From NCBI GenBank assembly GCA_009760855.2, contig WPIO01000299.1, forward strand, positions 64,001 to 114,727: a DNA stretch of 50,727 nt, written 5' to 3'. Below the pieces are notes generated by a model, which saw only the letters and a program-made list of their open reading frames with translations, did not search any database and was not told the origin of the DNA. Below, piece by piece: positions 11,206 through 45,879 of this stretch (position 1 is its first letter; each line of letters begins with the position of its first letter). Made by a program: the position numbers and the translations under genes. The stretch comes from Cristatella mucedo. Taxonomy: Eukaryota > Bryozoa > Phylactolaemata > Cristatellidae.

Positions 11206-11572
11206 CCGAAAAGAATCGCAAAACAAGAGATTTTTTCAGCTCCGTTACAAAAGAAGGCTTGCAAATGGGCAGGAGATGTGCCGCCTGTGGTTGATGTTTT
11301 CTACATCAAGAGATGTAGTAGTCTGCTTTTGCTGTAAACCGTTAAGCAAGAAGGCTAGTATGTCGTCTACGCAGGAAAGTGGCTGTAAAGATTACGAGTC
11401 TGAATTGCTGACGAGAATGAACTGACATCGAAAGGACATTAGGTTTTTTCGGTCCGTACAAAATTAAGATCGCTCTTCTCTTAGAAATCCCTTAATGTAC
11501 TTATATTCTTGAAATATTCTTCTAATAAGTAAAAATGCGTTAATTTAGAACTTCTAACGAAGATATTTAATG

Positions 11573-11672
11573 CCGAGCTGGTTTGGTCCAGCGATTAAGG
11601 TGCTCGGCATAGGTTAAGTGCCTGAGTAGATATTAAGTTCTCTCGGGGCACTACACAAATAAACTATATTTA
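11573..11672 (+). repeat. tRNA-derived SINE, family A, internally deleted
   Basis: The head 'gccgagctggtttggtccag' runs into 'ttaaggtgctcggcatagg', then jumps to the tail 'gtagatattaagttctctcg'. The B-box part is missing. Confidence 0.75.
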
Positions 11673-12228
11673 TTTCTAACAAAACGTTCATCACATCATA
11701 AGCTAGTAACTAAAATTAGTGTGAAAATAAGTACACAACTTTTTTGATAATTGAAAACAGTAAACACAAGTTTTTCAACAATGCATTTTTCAGAAACCCT
11801 GCTTGTATAGGCCTCGGCACACGAGCTCAGGGGGCTAGTGCAGCCACTAAGCTGGTGGATGTACTCAAACGTCACGACCCATGTCACAGGCTCGAGTCAG
11901 CAGCGGCAGACCCACTGTGAGCAGGAGTGATGGCTGCTCAGGGTCTTCTGCAACTATATAAAAAAGGCTGCTGAATCAGCCGTAATCTGTAACTTACACT
12001 TTAAAAGGAAAAGCAGAGGAAAAGGAGCCAGGACCACCACCACCTGAACAAATATTTAGCTGTCGAGATCTTCAGCAGATGCAACCTGCTGGCGAAAACC
12101 CGACATTCTACGGTTACTGTTCCTAGCCATTTGGTAAACATTTCTCAAATTGCAAAGGGAAGGCCATGCCATAGGAACCGTGACGACCAGCTAAAAAAAT
12201 AGACTGCATTTGAGACCATCAACACGTC

Positions 12229-12246
12229 CAGGCTGCACGTGCAGCC
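12229..12246. repeat. Perfect 16-base palindrome
   Basis: The word 'ggctgcacgtgcagcc' is its own reverse complement and is centred on CACGTG, an E-box sequence. It lies downstream of GTF2E1. With no promoter nearby this may be chance. Confidence 0.5.
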
Positions 12247-12755
12247 CGATGCATGACGTTCTCCGGATGGTACTCCTAGCCACATCATATGAAGTAAATG
12301 CTGTTTGTAAAAATGACAACACTGTAATGTTTGATGGTGGAAACTGCATCAATATCTGCAAGTCTTAACAAAAGGTCACAGTTCAATCAGACCATACTGA
12401 TTGATGATCACTCATGAGATCAGCACCCAGACGAGATTAGCACTCATCACAGACGAGTCCGAAGTGGACAATTTGAAGCACACAATCTGACAATATATTG
12501 CTCACCGACCAGTCGCTCATCGGTGTAGGTCATCAAAATGAATAGCCCTTCACAGGCTGACCGTATAAAAAGGCAGAGCATACAGCAGTAGACAACTAGG
12601 CATATTGCATACGCGACTGCAAGGAAGTGGCTTGCCGGTCGGTTGTCGGCTGGCTGGCAGAAATACCAGCCAGCCGATAGCTGTTGCATCATTGGCTCAG
12701 TCGAGGCACAGAATAGCTTTTCTCTTTTGGGCCGCAGCAGTGCGCCACCATTCAT

Positions 12756-17490
<4,735 letters not shown>

Positions 17491-17850
17491 TAGGGTGCGG
17501 GTCGAACACAAAAAGAAGCCGTAAGACCGACCGACGTACCAACACCGCCGCAGCAGGCGAGCTTAAGAGCGAGCGATAAGCGTTCTTCAATGGACACGCT
17601 GTACTCCGAAGGTCGAGGTCAACCAGCGTGATGGCGGGTCGTTCGGTTTCCTGCGCCGTGCGGCTCTAGCGGCGTACCTCGTAGCCTCAGCGCCTCGCGC
17701 GATCCAGCAGTGTTAAGGGCGGGCTCAATCGGAGCGTCAGGGGTTTTTAACCTTAAAGCCTCGAGTGGCTTGTTATTTAGCGGCTGCGGCCGGAGAATCA
17801 TCGACGACTCGCTTTCGGGGCGATTGGCCGCCTGGACGCTCGCCTCAGGC
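17491..17850. promoter_or_regulatory. Probable bidirectional promoter of GTF2E1 and DONSON
   Basis: The 360 bases between the two start codons form a CpG-rich segment. A CCAAT motif in reverse ('gcgattggcc', about 17820-17829) lies just before the DONSON ATG. No TATA box is placed convincingly for either gene. Each ATG is the first in its frame: the open stretch before DONSON's ATG back to 17710 contains no other ATG. Shared regulation is inferred from the layout alone. Confidence 0.65.
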
Positions 17851-34201
<16,351 letters not shown>

Positions 34202-36839
34202 CGTGTCCACTCGACGCACGAGCTGCCGACCGAGGCAGTCGGCAGCGAGTTCCAACGAGCACTCGCGGCGTGGCGACCGCCGCCGAGCCACAACCGAGTC
34301 GATGGCCGCCACCAGGCTCGCTCGCCGAGAAGCTGCGCGCTAAAGCGAGCTCTCATACAGCGACTGGGCACGTGGCGTGACTGGAAGTGAGTCGCGACTC
34401 ACACCTGTCATTCCGCCGCCGGTGCCGTCGTCCTGGCGTGTTTCTGCGCTGTGGCATCTCGCCGGCCTGGCCGATTTCGCCGCCCATGCCGATGAGCTGC
34501 GGCGCCGAGCCAATGAGGCTCGGTGGATCGCAGACCGGCAGGCAGGGCAGCATTGCTCACTGGCCTTGCAGGAGCCTTGCGAGGAGCTTGTGCTCCTCCC
34601 CACTTGTTGGCTGCTATCATTCAAAAGTCGGCTGCTCGGTGGCCACTTGAGTTCACCACTTTGCCTGCATGATTGATCTGCTTTCGATTCGCTGTCCCTT
34701 TGGCTGCAAAGGCGGCTCAGGGGCCCAGTGGTCTGCACGAGCACGTGACATTAGTCGGCGTGTTCGTCGCTAGTGCCCAGCTGCACATCAAATGAATTAG
34801 CAAATAGCAAAGCCCCCCAACCAGGCAGGCGTGGCAGGCAGACACGCAGCCGGTGTTAGCTGTCCTTTGTGGCTGCTAGCCAAATGCTGCCGTGGTTGAC
34901 GGCTCTGCTCTTGGCTGCACACTGAGTACCTTGCTGGGCGATCGTTTCATTGCTTACATTATTTTGGTCCACACGTCCGTATTTCGGTGTCGATGTCGTT
35001 TTTAAGCAAATCAACAATCATTAAATTTTTCCATCTCACTGCGTCCCTTCAACCTCAATCTCCCAAACCAGGGCTGCGATTATACTATACCAAGTATGGT
35101 GAGCCAATCCCTGAAACGGGTCAAAACCTGGAGCTCAAGTCTGGTCAGCCGGATCATAGCTTCTGCAGCGCTAGCTCTTCTGCCTGGCAAAACTAGCTGC
35201 GAGCTGAGCCTGCGAAGTGGCAATCATGACGCCTATTGCAGGCGGCCAAGGCCCTCGGCTACTTAGCTCACGCCGGCCCGATTCAGCATGTCTCGTAAGC
35301 TTAGATCTACTCGACGTCAAGTTAAAAATAAAAACATTGGGAACAGCAGCTCGCTCCGTCTTGGGGTCTCATTCAGCCAGTGGTAAGTCTCACACCTTTA
35401 GTTGCATGGATTTTCGGTATCGCTATCTTGATGCCCGCTCATTTGAAGATGGCTATGGGCGATCACCCGTGTTTGGGCTGATCTACTCTGCTGGTGCAGC
35501 TTGAGCTGTTCTTCTCTAGAAGAATCTCAGCTCGGCCATGGCTGAGAAACATAGATGCAATCAGAGCTTAAATAATATCAATATTGGCCCATTTTTGTAC
35601 AGCGCCTTATGTAGAACTGACCAACTCAGGCGTTACTTGGGCCAAATCCACTGCCAGACCTGTGCGTGTTGCTGTCCAACTCTCCCACGAAGCCATACAA
35701 ACTCACTGCGAATCGTATGGCGTGCGTGATAGAGATCTGCGTTAGCCACCAACAATGCATTACTAACTCGCCAGCAAAGGCTTTGGTCCAACACGCGTTA
35801 TCCACAGCATTCCGCTACAAAAATGCGAAACTCGGCTTACCGCACTAATTTTGAATACAAAGATATTACAATGAACTCTTAAAGCTCGTGCAAATCAATA
35901 ATTGCATCCCGATTGCCTAGTAAAATTCGTGCACGTAGTGCAGTCAGCCAGCAAATAGCTCGGCTTTGAAGAAGCGGTCTGTAACAATTCGCAAAAGCAA
36001 GCTTGACCACTCATTGGCTGAAGAAGCTCCAATAGTCATTGCATCGTAATGTGAGCCAATTGTCACCGCAAAGTGAAACCGATGGAGTTGTCAAGCTTTC
36101 ATTTGCTGCGTAGTATTGTCAACGAAGAGCTGCGTCATTGGCACAATGGCAGCCAATACCGGGAACTCCGTGGCCAATCGAGCGTAGATATCGACTCGCA
36201 TCAAGATACGATTGCGCCACTCCACACTGTGCAGCTCACTGCACGCGGGCACTGCTTTAACCTACCTCCGAGCCCTCAGTGAGATAGTAGGGGCAACAGA
36301 TTGCACTCGAACGCACTGGCCCGATGATACCGCCGCTGTATTGCGATCCATCCCACATCGCGGACATTTAGTGGGCTGCATGTCAAGCGCTTCTTGCTCG
36401 TCACAGCATTCCTTGCTTTAGATGCGTATCGCGCCGTCCTTTAAACCAACAGCTTAAGTATGATTACAAGCAATGAATGGCATCGACGGCAAATCGGCCC
36501 AAGCCATGCGCCATGTCGAGAAACCAAGGCATCTTTTAAGCCGCTTTGCTCGGTAACTGCGGTCAGCAGCAAGCGCAATCCGCAGCTAATGTGATGGGGT
36601 CAACAATCGCAATGCGTGCCGAGAATCGACACCACAAATAGGCTTCTCGCTTGAACAAAAGTTATACATCCGGTGCGGCGGCTCGCTCTTTCTCAGTAGC
36701 CTCCTCCTCCATTTCAACCCGTCATAGGCATGGACTTTCTGGTGCAAAAACAGCAATCACTCCCTAATTCGCAAGAAATCCCGCGTACCATCACAACTAT
36801 TATCCGACTCATTCCTGTCTCCGGGAAAAGCTTTTAATT

Positions 36840-37960
36840 CTGATCGCATATTAGCATATGCATACTCCAGTGGTCAAACCTCTGGGACTTTGGAAGACTC
36901 AGTCTTTGCAGCCGATATTCATAGTCAGCTTGCAGGCTCAATTGCTTTTGGTAGCCCAGCCACAGACGCGGGAACTAGCCATAATCAAGCCGAGACAGAA
37001 CTAAGGAGCCAGTTGGGAAACTTCTTGTAAGAGGTCGTGGAAGACAGCTCCTGTCTGATAGATCGGACGGGATGGCTAGGCTGTAGAAGCAGTCTTCTGA
37101 ATAAAAGCTTTGAAAATTCTAAGCTGGCTGTTGAAAAACGTGTCACCTGGATCTCGGAGTCACGTAGTGATGCAGTCGCACACTGTGCATCCTACCTACT
37201 AGGAAAAGCTAAAACCTTCTTAATCCAGCCAGCCACGCTTAGGGTGTTTGCATATGAGCAATCTGTTCACGCTTTTAAATCATTAAGCTTCACAGAAGCC
37301 AGTTCATCCAGTGATGAAAATGTCAACGGTGCAAGGCAAGCACTCAGTTTAATCTGTGGTGCAGCAGATTCCGGATTCGGTTTGAATGACAAACTACAGC
37401 TGAATATCTTCCTATATATAGGTGATTGCCCATGCTAGGCCTACCAGCTCCAGAGGTTGAGTATAATGGACAAGAGCAAGGAAACCGAGATGGACCCGAG
37501 GAAACTCCATGCGACCCGTCTCCCGGATGAGACCTCGATCACCGTCGTCATGACGACGATTGAAACTGAAGACTGCACGCGGGCGGTCGAACCACGCTGC
37601 CAGTGTCTTCGTCTGTCAGACCGGATCGTGTTATTCTCAATCGTTCAAGTAGGAAGATCGTGATCATCGTACTGAAGTGCAGCCGATGATCTAGAAGAGC
37701 TGGGACCGTGACATTCTGCTCGCCTGTTGACATAGAATCTCGTTGTTAGACTGACTGAGAGTAGCTGCAGTGGAGTGCTGCCTGTTGAAATAAATTTCGT
37801 GTTGCTCACTGCTATTGCTAAATCGGAGTCCAAAAGCGTGGGATCGTGTGGGTGAGATGACAACGGCGTGGTGGCCTGCAGTGGGGGACCGGAAACAGAA
37901 CGCAGATGATAGCTTTCTCCAGCTTTGGTGAGCAGGCGGCTGTTCAAGCGAAGCCGGCAA
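36840..37960 (+). repeat. Left copy of a diverged direct repeat of about 1 kb
   Basis: It shares with 45880-46890, in the same order and spacing, words such as 'gccgagacag', 'gacagctcctg', 'atccagcca...cacgctta', 'tcaatcgttcaag' and 'cagtggagtgctgcc'. The copies are clearly diverged by substitutions and small indels. No coding domain is recognised. Confidence 0.65.
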
Positions 37961-39465
37961 TTTCAACTCTGGAAGCACGCTTGAAATAGAATGAGCCATG
38001 CGTCTCTGCCTCCGACCGAATGCGTGGATCACGGAAGTCGTTACGTAAGTCATCGTGCATGTTTTTAAAATCGTGGCTACTACATTTACGGTGTGGTATT
38101 TCTTTGCTGGTACTTTCCGAGTAGAAAGCAGTCGGTGCTTTGGCGCCTCAGCTGATATACACGAGCTGGCTAAAAGCGCCGACCATTTATCAGCTAAAAG
38201 TGTCGCAGTCACACATGTGTCACAAAACAAGTGCGTAATAATGCTTATCGGCAATGCGAGAAAGACGAGTTCAGCGTGTAAGTGCTTTCGAGCTAGCATA
38301 CACCTGGAATAGAAAACGAAGCTTTATATCCCTCAAGAGAGTTTTAGAGACATCGAAATTTTGAGGTACACAACTAGCGGCTAGAGATAGCACGCGCACT
38401 TTGAGGTCTCAGAAAAAGCCATCTTTGAAAAACGTAGAGTTGTTGCATTGTTGCTAAGCTGCACTGCTGTTGGAGTAAAACTTAATTAGCAGGGTCACTC
38501 GCTTGGCTCTTGTTATGCAACAGGCTTTGGTGGTCATTTTAAGCTAATAGTGGCGAGGTATGTTCCTACCATGTGCACCTTTGGTAATCAGCTTTAGATC
38601 TGTAAAGTACCTAGAGGAGAGAGATCTCAGCCCGTGTGAGGGCTGCTAAACAAATTGATCGCTATTATTACTTACCAAATGCCGCAAGCCGAAATACTGG
38701 GAGCTTAGCAAATGTCGTTTGACTCTCCTCGTTCAAAGTGTTCTCATACAAGTCATCGGACAAGGCGCCACTGGCAAATATCTGAAGCACACCGTGCCAA
38801 AGTTCATCGGAATAAGTCGCGAAGCTCCAACTTCGCACGCCATATCGTTTTATCCGTGCGGATCACTGGCAGCATGACTGTTTCATGACATGGCGGATCG
38901 GCATAGGTTTTTCGCACGCAGCAGTGGAAGACGCGCACAGTGCGTGGGTGAATTAAACGGCACATAAAAGGATCAAAACCGGAACTTGCAGAGCCAATCT
39001 CGAATCGCAGTGGATTTGCAGTGAATGGCAGTGGAATTAGATTGTGCGTGCAGCCAGCAATCCTGTGAAGCTCCCCCACTGGTCTGTGCCGTGCGATCGA
39101 CGCCAAAGTCGTCCTCACCTTTTCAAAGCGACGGAATCCCTACTCGAGGACATAAGTACATCAAAGATTCCAGGTGAAGCAGCAGGTGCGAGGTCGACGC
39201 GGCTTTTGCAACCAGCTTTAATCGGCCCGTGACCAGCCGTGGCGAGATCTCAAACTCACGTACCAGGTGCGATTGCCAGTCGGCCAGCACTGGTGGCTGC
39301 CAGCACCTCGATTGATGCTTGAACTGAGAAACAGAGTGACTTCGTGGCGAGAGAAGCGCTTCTGATCGTGCTCAGCGCCCGACGTAGAAACGCCTCGGTC
39401 CGCGCCAAGTGTCTGAGTGGGTGAAAGTCGAGAGTTCGCGCCCTCGGCGGCGGAGAAGGAGGCCG

Positions 39466-39965
39466 ATGCGTTATAATAATGACAATAATGCACTTAATGG
39501 AAGGGTCTCCTGTGAGAACTGCACCCTTGTGGTAGCGCGTTAAATTTGCGCTGCTGGGTGAGGAAACGCAACTGAATGGTGAGTAATATCATGCTTGATA
39601 AACAAACAAAATGAGTGTAACATGGTTAGGGGATGACATGCACAGGGGTCGCACGCAAATGTGGTTAGCGGCAGCATGCTCAGGGCAACAGCACGGCATA
39701 AACACATCAAGGACGGAATCACAGGGACCCCACTAAATGCTGTCCTAAATAGGTAGTTTTAAAGCCATTTTTAAATGTGGTCAAAATAAGGGTATGTTCT
39801 AACGCTGCAGTTGGGAGGGAGTTCCAGGCTTTGGGAGCACACTAGAACTGCAAGCATTTGGTCTCCAAAGGATTTTGAGAGGTTGGTGATTGAGGTATTG
39901 GTACAGCTGATTGCGAAAGTCGGGTCGTACGATGCTTTGGCCTGGTGGGGGAGGTAGGTCTGAAA
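39466..39965 (+). repeat. Long dispersed repeat with (TAA)n head
   Basis: It starts 'taataatgacaataatgcac' and continues 'gtgagtaatatcatgcttga', then 'gggagttccaggctttggga' and 'ggtctccaaaggattt'. The copy at 27502-27960 matches along its length. Confidence 0.85.
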
Positions 39966-42900
39966 GATAGGTGGTGCCGAAGAATGAAAGATTTGAGCGA
40001 CAATTTTTAAAGTGCGACGTTATACCTACTGTCAGATGTAATCTAAAATGCTTTGTCCGATCTGACTAGGCCCCTACTGGCTTGATACAGTGTGACCTGC
40101 AAACTGAAAGTTCGCACCCGGAGGAAATCTTTCTCCACAGCCTCTGGGCGGTAGAGGGACAGATAAACATCTAAATGTCTTATTTATTCACCTTAACGAT
40201 CACTACTGTGCTGTGCGAGCCTGAAGATTTACAAATTACTGTTGCTTCTCACGCTTGAGGTGGCGTTTGCACGCTACGCGGTGCTCTTAATGCTTCACTA
40301 CACCTGGCTACGCCGAGGGCCGTGACATGCTCGGGCAACGCTTTGGCGCGTCTCTCTCTCACCTGAACGGTCGTTTGACCTCATACCCCTGAAGCGCCGT
40401 CTCACCCGCGAGTTGAGCGTGGCACTCCGTCTGCGAGTAGATGTCCTGTAATTTCTGGGCACGCCGTTGCGCCGTCGATTGCCCTCGCATTGCCCTCGCA
40501 GCGAACGTTCTCGATGGGTTGATAGGGACGCTGGGTTGCACTTTTTAATACGGCGCACTGCTGCGCAAGACGAACGCGATCTCTCCCACCAGCTTTGTTT
40601 GTGACTGTGCATCGTTGACTGCTTCGTATTGTCTCTGTACCGTCGTCGATTGCCACGGATTGCCAGCCGGATTGCCAAAAAGTTGAACGCGATAGCGGAC
40701 AGCGTGCGCGCCCACTGGCCGGGTGAGCAGGTGGCGAATGATAATTACAAATTCAATCAGCCACTTCCAGAAAATTTGAACCGACTGCCAGCGACCGGGC
40801 CATTAAGCTGCCGATTGCCGTGCACTCGCCCCTCGATTGTGCATTTTGTCGATTGTAGTATAAGTGATGGATGCACCCTTTACGCAATACGCGCAGTGGA
40901 AGCTTCTCTGCAACCGTCGGGGCATTTGTAATCATGTCCGTTGCGGATTGGCGGAGCATCGGCTGCATTGCCGTCGATTGCAGATGGGTTGCCGTCAATT
41001 GAATGCGCACCATGAAGTGAAAAGTAGGCGCGGACACACGTACATGTGTTACGTGGAAATGAGGGTTGCAAGTTTACTGCAGCCAATCTTGTCGATTTTC
41101 GTGATTTCGCTGATATCGGCCCCTACAGTTGCGGCGCTTATGACACTGCCGTGTATTAAAGCCAAACAGCTATCTTTGAAAGTTTCACTGCTTTTACTTT
41201 GGATGCAGCGGAATGTTAAGTATGTAATCGCCAATTATGAGGCCGACGCGCTGGCCACTCTTCACTTCCCGGGAATAGGGTGGTTGGCCCAGTGACATCG
41301 ATGTCATGATTGTTGTTCATTGCTCGCGGTTGTATGTAGTGCTGATTGGTTGACAGTGACGATTTTATCGCTCTTTCAGCATTGTAAGCTGTGACACTCC
41401 TCTAATCAGCACAGTGGGCTCGTTGGTGTAAGATATATTTGATCTCTGGCACCAGCGTCACTTTCCAGTGATTTGCGATGGGACCATAAAGGATATTTGC
41501 GCGTGTCGCTAGGCCGTTGCCGTCTGCTGTTTGGCGCATGAATGCTCCAAGATTGATCGGTCAGCGCACAGTTGAGCATATGTGCACTGAAGCGAGATGT
41601 TACGTGGAAGGAGAATCTGAGTTGCAAGCGCTGATTTCTTCGCAATCGATTTGCCACGGGATTTTCGGTGGCTGGCCCTGCCATTATCGCGTCAATCTGC
41701 ACTGCTGCTGTTGACAGCTGGACGTGCAAAATAGTTGAGCTCCTTACGATTTCACTCTTAGCGTACAGCGAAATGTAAATGCAGATGACAAACGCGCTAC
41801 CTCAGTGCAGCCAATTTGACAACTCGCTGTCACTGATAGTAGTGGAGATTGCTGCTTTTGAGTCGAGCCGCTGCCGTAGATTGTTACATTGCCCAAGTCT
41901 TCGTTGCCACCGAGCACTTCTTAAATTATGTGGTTGACACTTTAACTCAGCGTGCAGTGCAACATGCATTAAAACTTGAAGCATTGCGGATAGTTCGATT
42001 TCAGGCGCATTTCTGCAAAACAGATTATTTGTAGATTGAGGGATTTGAATGGGCCATACGTGCAGTCAATTGCAAAAGTGGATTGTTGCCACACAATACT
42101 GGCGCGATTGAGGTGGTAAAATTATTGATCACACAATAAACTCAAAATCAGAGCAACGTGCAATCATCTATTAGAGCTTTTAGTGTAACGCATTCTTGTC
42201 GCTGGCGGTTTGCCGTACATTGAGGTACTGGCATGGGCACATGAAGTCGCAGCCGCATTGCCGCAGAATGGCTGTGAGGCACTGACAGCGGACGTTATGG
42301 CAGATAGATAACGGAAGTTAGGAGCCGCATGGATCACCGGCGTTGAGCCGTGTACGCTTCTGATCTTGATCGAGTAGCAGATTGCGGTGGATTTCGCGAT
42401 TTGAGGTCGATTGCTGTATGGAAACTGCGGGTCGCAGTCGAGATCTGCAATTCATTGCATGAGAATCACTTCGCCCGTAACGTATCGGAGCGGTAAAATT
42501 TCTGTGGATGCACCGAGTGATCCATGAGTGTGAATTATAGTCATGAGCGGCGGATTGAGGATGACTGGCCGGAATTGAGTGGATTCTCGTAGTTTTCCAG
42601 GTCATTTCTTCGGCGATTGCCACCGACTTCGTTGACAGAGCGTGCTGCACAATATTTTAAGTGGTCGCACATACGCTTCGTTCTTGACTAATATGCAAAT
42701 AAAAACCTGGAGAGCTCGAGTGCGCAATGGATTTCAATTTTGGCAGAGGCGCTCTTGCTAGGTATTGGCCCGGCCACGCAGCCTCGATATCAGACGAGAA
42801 CTCAGCACAGGTTGCGAATGTGTGTTTGACTTTCTTAATGCAATTCTGTCGCAGTGCAAAGGTCATATGCAATCAGGAGCTGATCGATCTCGATTCGCCG

Positions 42901-45316
42901 CGATGGCGGAACGCAGTGGATTTTGGGTAGATCGCACTATTGGCTCAGCCGCTATCTATGGTCAGCGGACTTTTGTGAAATGCGCAATCGAATCGCGCGA
43001 GAACTGACATGTGGCACATTGTAAGCTGTAGGGTAGTTTGATATCTCTCGACTTTTTGAGCTTTTCATTCTGCATCAAGATTTTGGGCGGATTTGATCTA
43101 GTAACCCAGAATGGATTTGAGGGTGGATTCCGCACAGGCGTCCAGTTTTCTAAAAGCTGACTGGGTGCAGCAGGCGCAAGGTGCTACATGAAATTGTAGG
43201 GATTGCGATAAATCTGAACGCGAACTACATAACATCGCGACTTGGAAGCTCGTGACCGCAAGGGCGTGCATGCAGAGTACATGCGTTGCCAATGGTTGTA
43301 TCTCAGGAAACCCATCGGCTTTCTGGACTACGTCTGGAAATGAAGCAAATGGTAGATGCAACCCAGCATGGACGACCTCTTAGCAGGAGGAGCTACTCTC
43401 CGACAAAATGCTAATCTCGAGCCTGAGCTTGTTGTTACGGACGAGTGCCCAAGCTAGAGCCTCATCTGGCTGCCGCTCGTGCTCTTGATCGCGTCTGCCA
43501 AACGATGATCGTCACCGTTGGCCGATGTGCGCGTAGCAGGTCTGGCGATTTCAGCTGGCTTTCGTCGCGGCGTTGAATGGTGGCGTCACCCACGATCATT
43601 TCTTAGATTGGCACTTGATCTCCTTCCACTGCAGGCCCTGAGGAAACCACCCTGCTGGTCTCGGTCTCTTCAGCTGTACTCTTGAAGACGATGGTCCTCA
43701 TAAAATGCTCTCGCTGCTCACAAGTTCACCGGGAATCGCTTAAGGTCAGGCGCTTAGAAGCGCTTAAAAGCCGAGATTGCGTCAAGTATTTGAAAGCGGT
43801 AGGCGGCGTCGCCGCAAGCTGACCTGATCTCCTTAACTGCAGATGTCGCCTCATTTGAGAGCATGCCATGAGGTCTTTCGCGTGATGAAAGCTGGAAATC
43901 CGACGCGATCAGAGAATCAGCACCTGCTGCAGTCGGATGGCTTTCGGCTCTTCCCTCTGCGAGTGGGTGCGCAAGACCCACCCTTTTCGCCCTCTCGAGA
44001 GCAGAGACGACGCAGATTTCGTATGGACTGCGAGGTCGCCGAGTCGTGGACAGGTGTTTCGAGCGAATGACGCTGGCTTGTCTCCAGTTGCCATGAAATG
44101 CGTCATTAAACAAGGTTGTCTTTTCTGACTGTCGTGCCTTTCCATTCGGAATGACTTGGTAGAGATATATATAGTGAGTAGCCTTTAAACGCTGCTGCTA
44201 TTTGCGATGAACTTGGCTCATGTCGTGTCAGCAACGTTCCCGTTGGCGATTATGATCTGGCAGTATCCCGGATGCTGTTACAGCAGCAGTGCCGTACCCT
44301 GGCATTTCCACATCTCTGCGTCTGAGTTGCTTGAGCATACTAGAAATCCTGGTCTGAGAGGTACCTGTGACCTGCAGGTCAGTCTCGTAGATTTACTCTA
44401 GCCTATGGTCAGAAGGTTGTAGCACACGAGTCTGGCTGCACTGTCTCTGCTTCGGTAACAGGCCCAAATCGAGTCGTTGGAACTTGACCAGCATCGCCGG
44501 GCAGATTTTCAAATTATGAGGAAGGCTTGAGGCTAAAGCAGACAGCAGCGATTGGGAAAGGGATCTGCTCCTACTGAGGAAACATGCACTGGCAATCCAT
44601 GCATAGTGAATCCAACAGTGAACGTGAAAATATTGGCTACGACACGCTTGTTGAAAATGGTGGGCTTCAATAGACATCGACTGGCTCAAGATTTCGGTCG
44701 ACTGAGGAAAGCTATGAAGATGGTATATTGGGAAAGCCAGACTTGAGGACGACGTTAACCCGATGCTACGTTCCGTAAGCAGGCATCGTTTTGAGTATTC
44801 CTCCACTCGGAGCCGATGCAGCGGCCTCAGCCGTCACGGATTTTGCAGTCGCATGAGCTGTTGGGTTGAGCACTCGACGGCGAACGAAGAAAGTACGTTG
44901 GAGCTGAGTCCAAACATCAGCGATGGATCAAACAGTGCTTGCTCAGCTCTTCCGTCCTGGTTTCCGTCGGCCAAATGACTAGAGCCGTCATTCTGCACGC
45001 CGATATGCGCGTGAGGCATTTAAATCGTACCCAAAGTCGACGTCTGTACGCCCTCGTCGAAAGTTTTCGCCCTCGTGGGTAATGTGCAATGGTCTGTAGC
45101 GCAACTGGCTTTACAGCACGTCACATGAGCGCACAGCCCCAGAGACAGTGAGAGGTCAAAAGTCGTGGTGGGTGACGTCAGTTAGTCGATCGCAGTTACT
45201 ATATGGCAGCAAGCGATGTGGGTAATTGATTTACTCATCTGAGCATTTACATTCATATTTGAAACAAGAAATTGAAATTCTTAAAAACCCCAGTGGAAAT
45301 ATGAACTGCGTTACCG

Positions 45317-45470
45317 AGGATAATGCAATGTAATGTAATGTGCTCCGCCTGTAACTCCACTAAAAGTCACAAAGACCACGCCGGTGGCTACAGGGAGAGT
45401 TTTGCATAGCCCACCTCAGCCTGCGGCTTTTCGGTACGCATTCGGTAAGCCACCATCGACTTCCCGTCTC
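45317..45470 (-). repeat. SINE-like repeat, family C (minus-strand copy)
   Basis: Read on the plus strand it begins with the reversed tail 'atgcaatgtaatgtaatgtg', then 'gcctgtaactccactaaaag' and 'cacaaagaccacgcc', and ends 'cctgcggcttttcggtacgc'. It matches the reverse of 22625-22772. Confidence 0.7.
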
Positions 45471-45619
45471 ACACAACAAAGAGAAAGTGGGAAGCATAAC
45501 AGAGTCAGAGAGCAGTTTAGGTAGTGAAAGAGGATAGAAGCAGCTCAGCCGTTGAAATAAGTGAAAGGATGTGCGATGTCGGCAGCTGGAGAGAGTAGTT
45601 GTCGTTGTGGTAAGAATTA

Positions 45620-45722
45620 CGTAGCTTGAGTTCCACAGTCCAGGACCTTGCAGAGCTAAAGCTTGTCTGCCAACGGTCTTTTGTAAGCGGAGAATTGGGA
45701 TATGAAGATTTATTGTCCACAC
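45620..45722 (-). pseudogene. Possible LINE reverse transcriptase tail fragment
   Basis: The minus-strand frame has 'RLQKTVGRQALALQGPGLWN', which follows the 'R.VYGRQ.FAV.GPRLWNSLP' pattern near the end of many LINE proteins. No other motif is near, so it is a remnant at best. Confidence 0.4.
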
Positions 45723-45879
45723 AGGACCTGAGTGGCATGAACATGCGCTTCCAACTGATGCAGCAGTTCAAAGAGCTATGCAGCGAGCCGCTTGAGGCGG
45801 GCTTGTGTGTCGCTGAAAGTACTTTGTATCACTTGCATCCGTTGCTCAACGTAAGGTCAAACCATCATAGCTCTTTAGC

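Larger units (their letters stand above)
7100..12755. other. Gap between genes with repeats only
   Basis: There are many short frames here but none has a recognisable domain or splice-bounded exon structure. Identified contents are SINE copies (7537, 11066, 11573), a tandem repeat (8363-8850), a CA microsatellite (9582-9659), a TTATTA-linked duplication (10814-10873) and a possible SINE remnant near 11800-11990. The 3' untranslated region of GTF2E1 should lie in the last part, downstream on the minus strand from 12755. Confidence 0.6.

Noticed and set aside
17710-17850. N-terminal extension of DONSON upstream of 17851
   Set aside because: The frame is open but contains no ATG before 17851, and family similarity begins just after that ATG.
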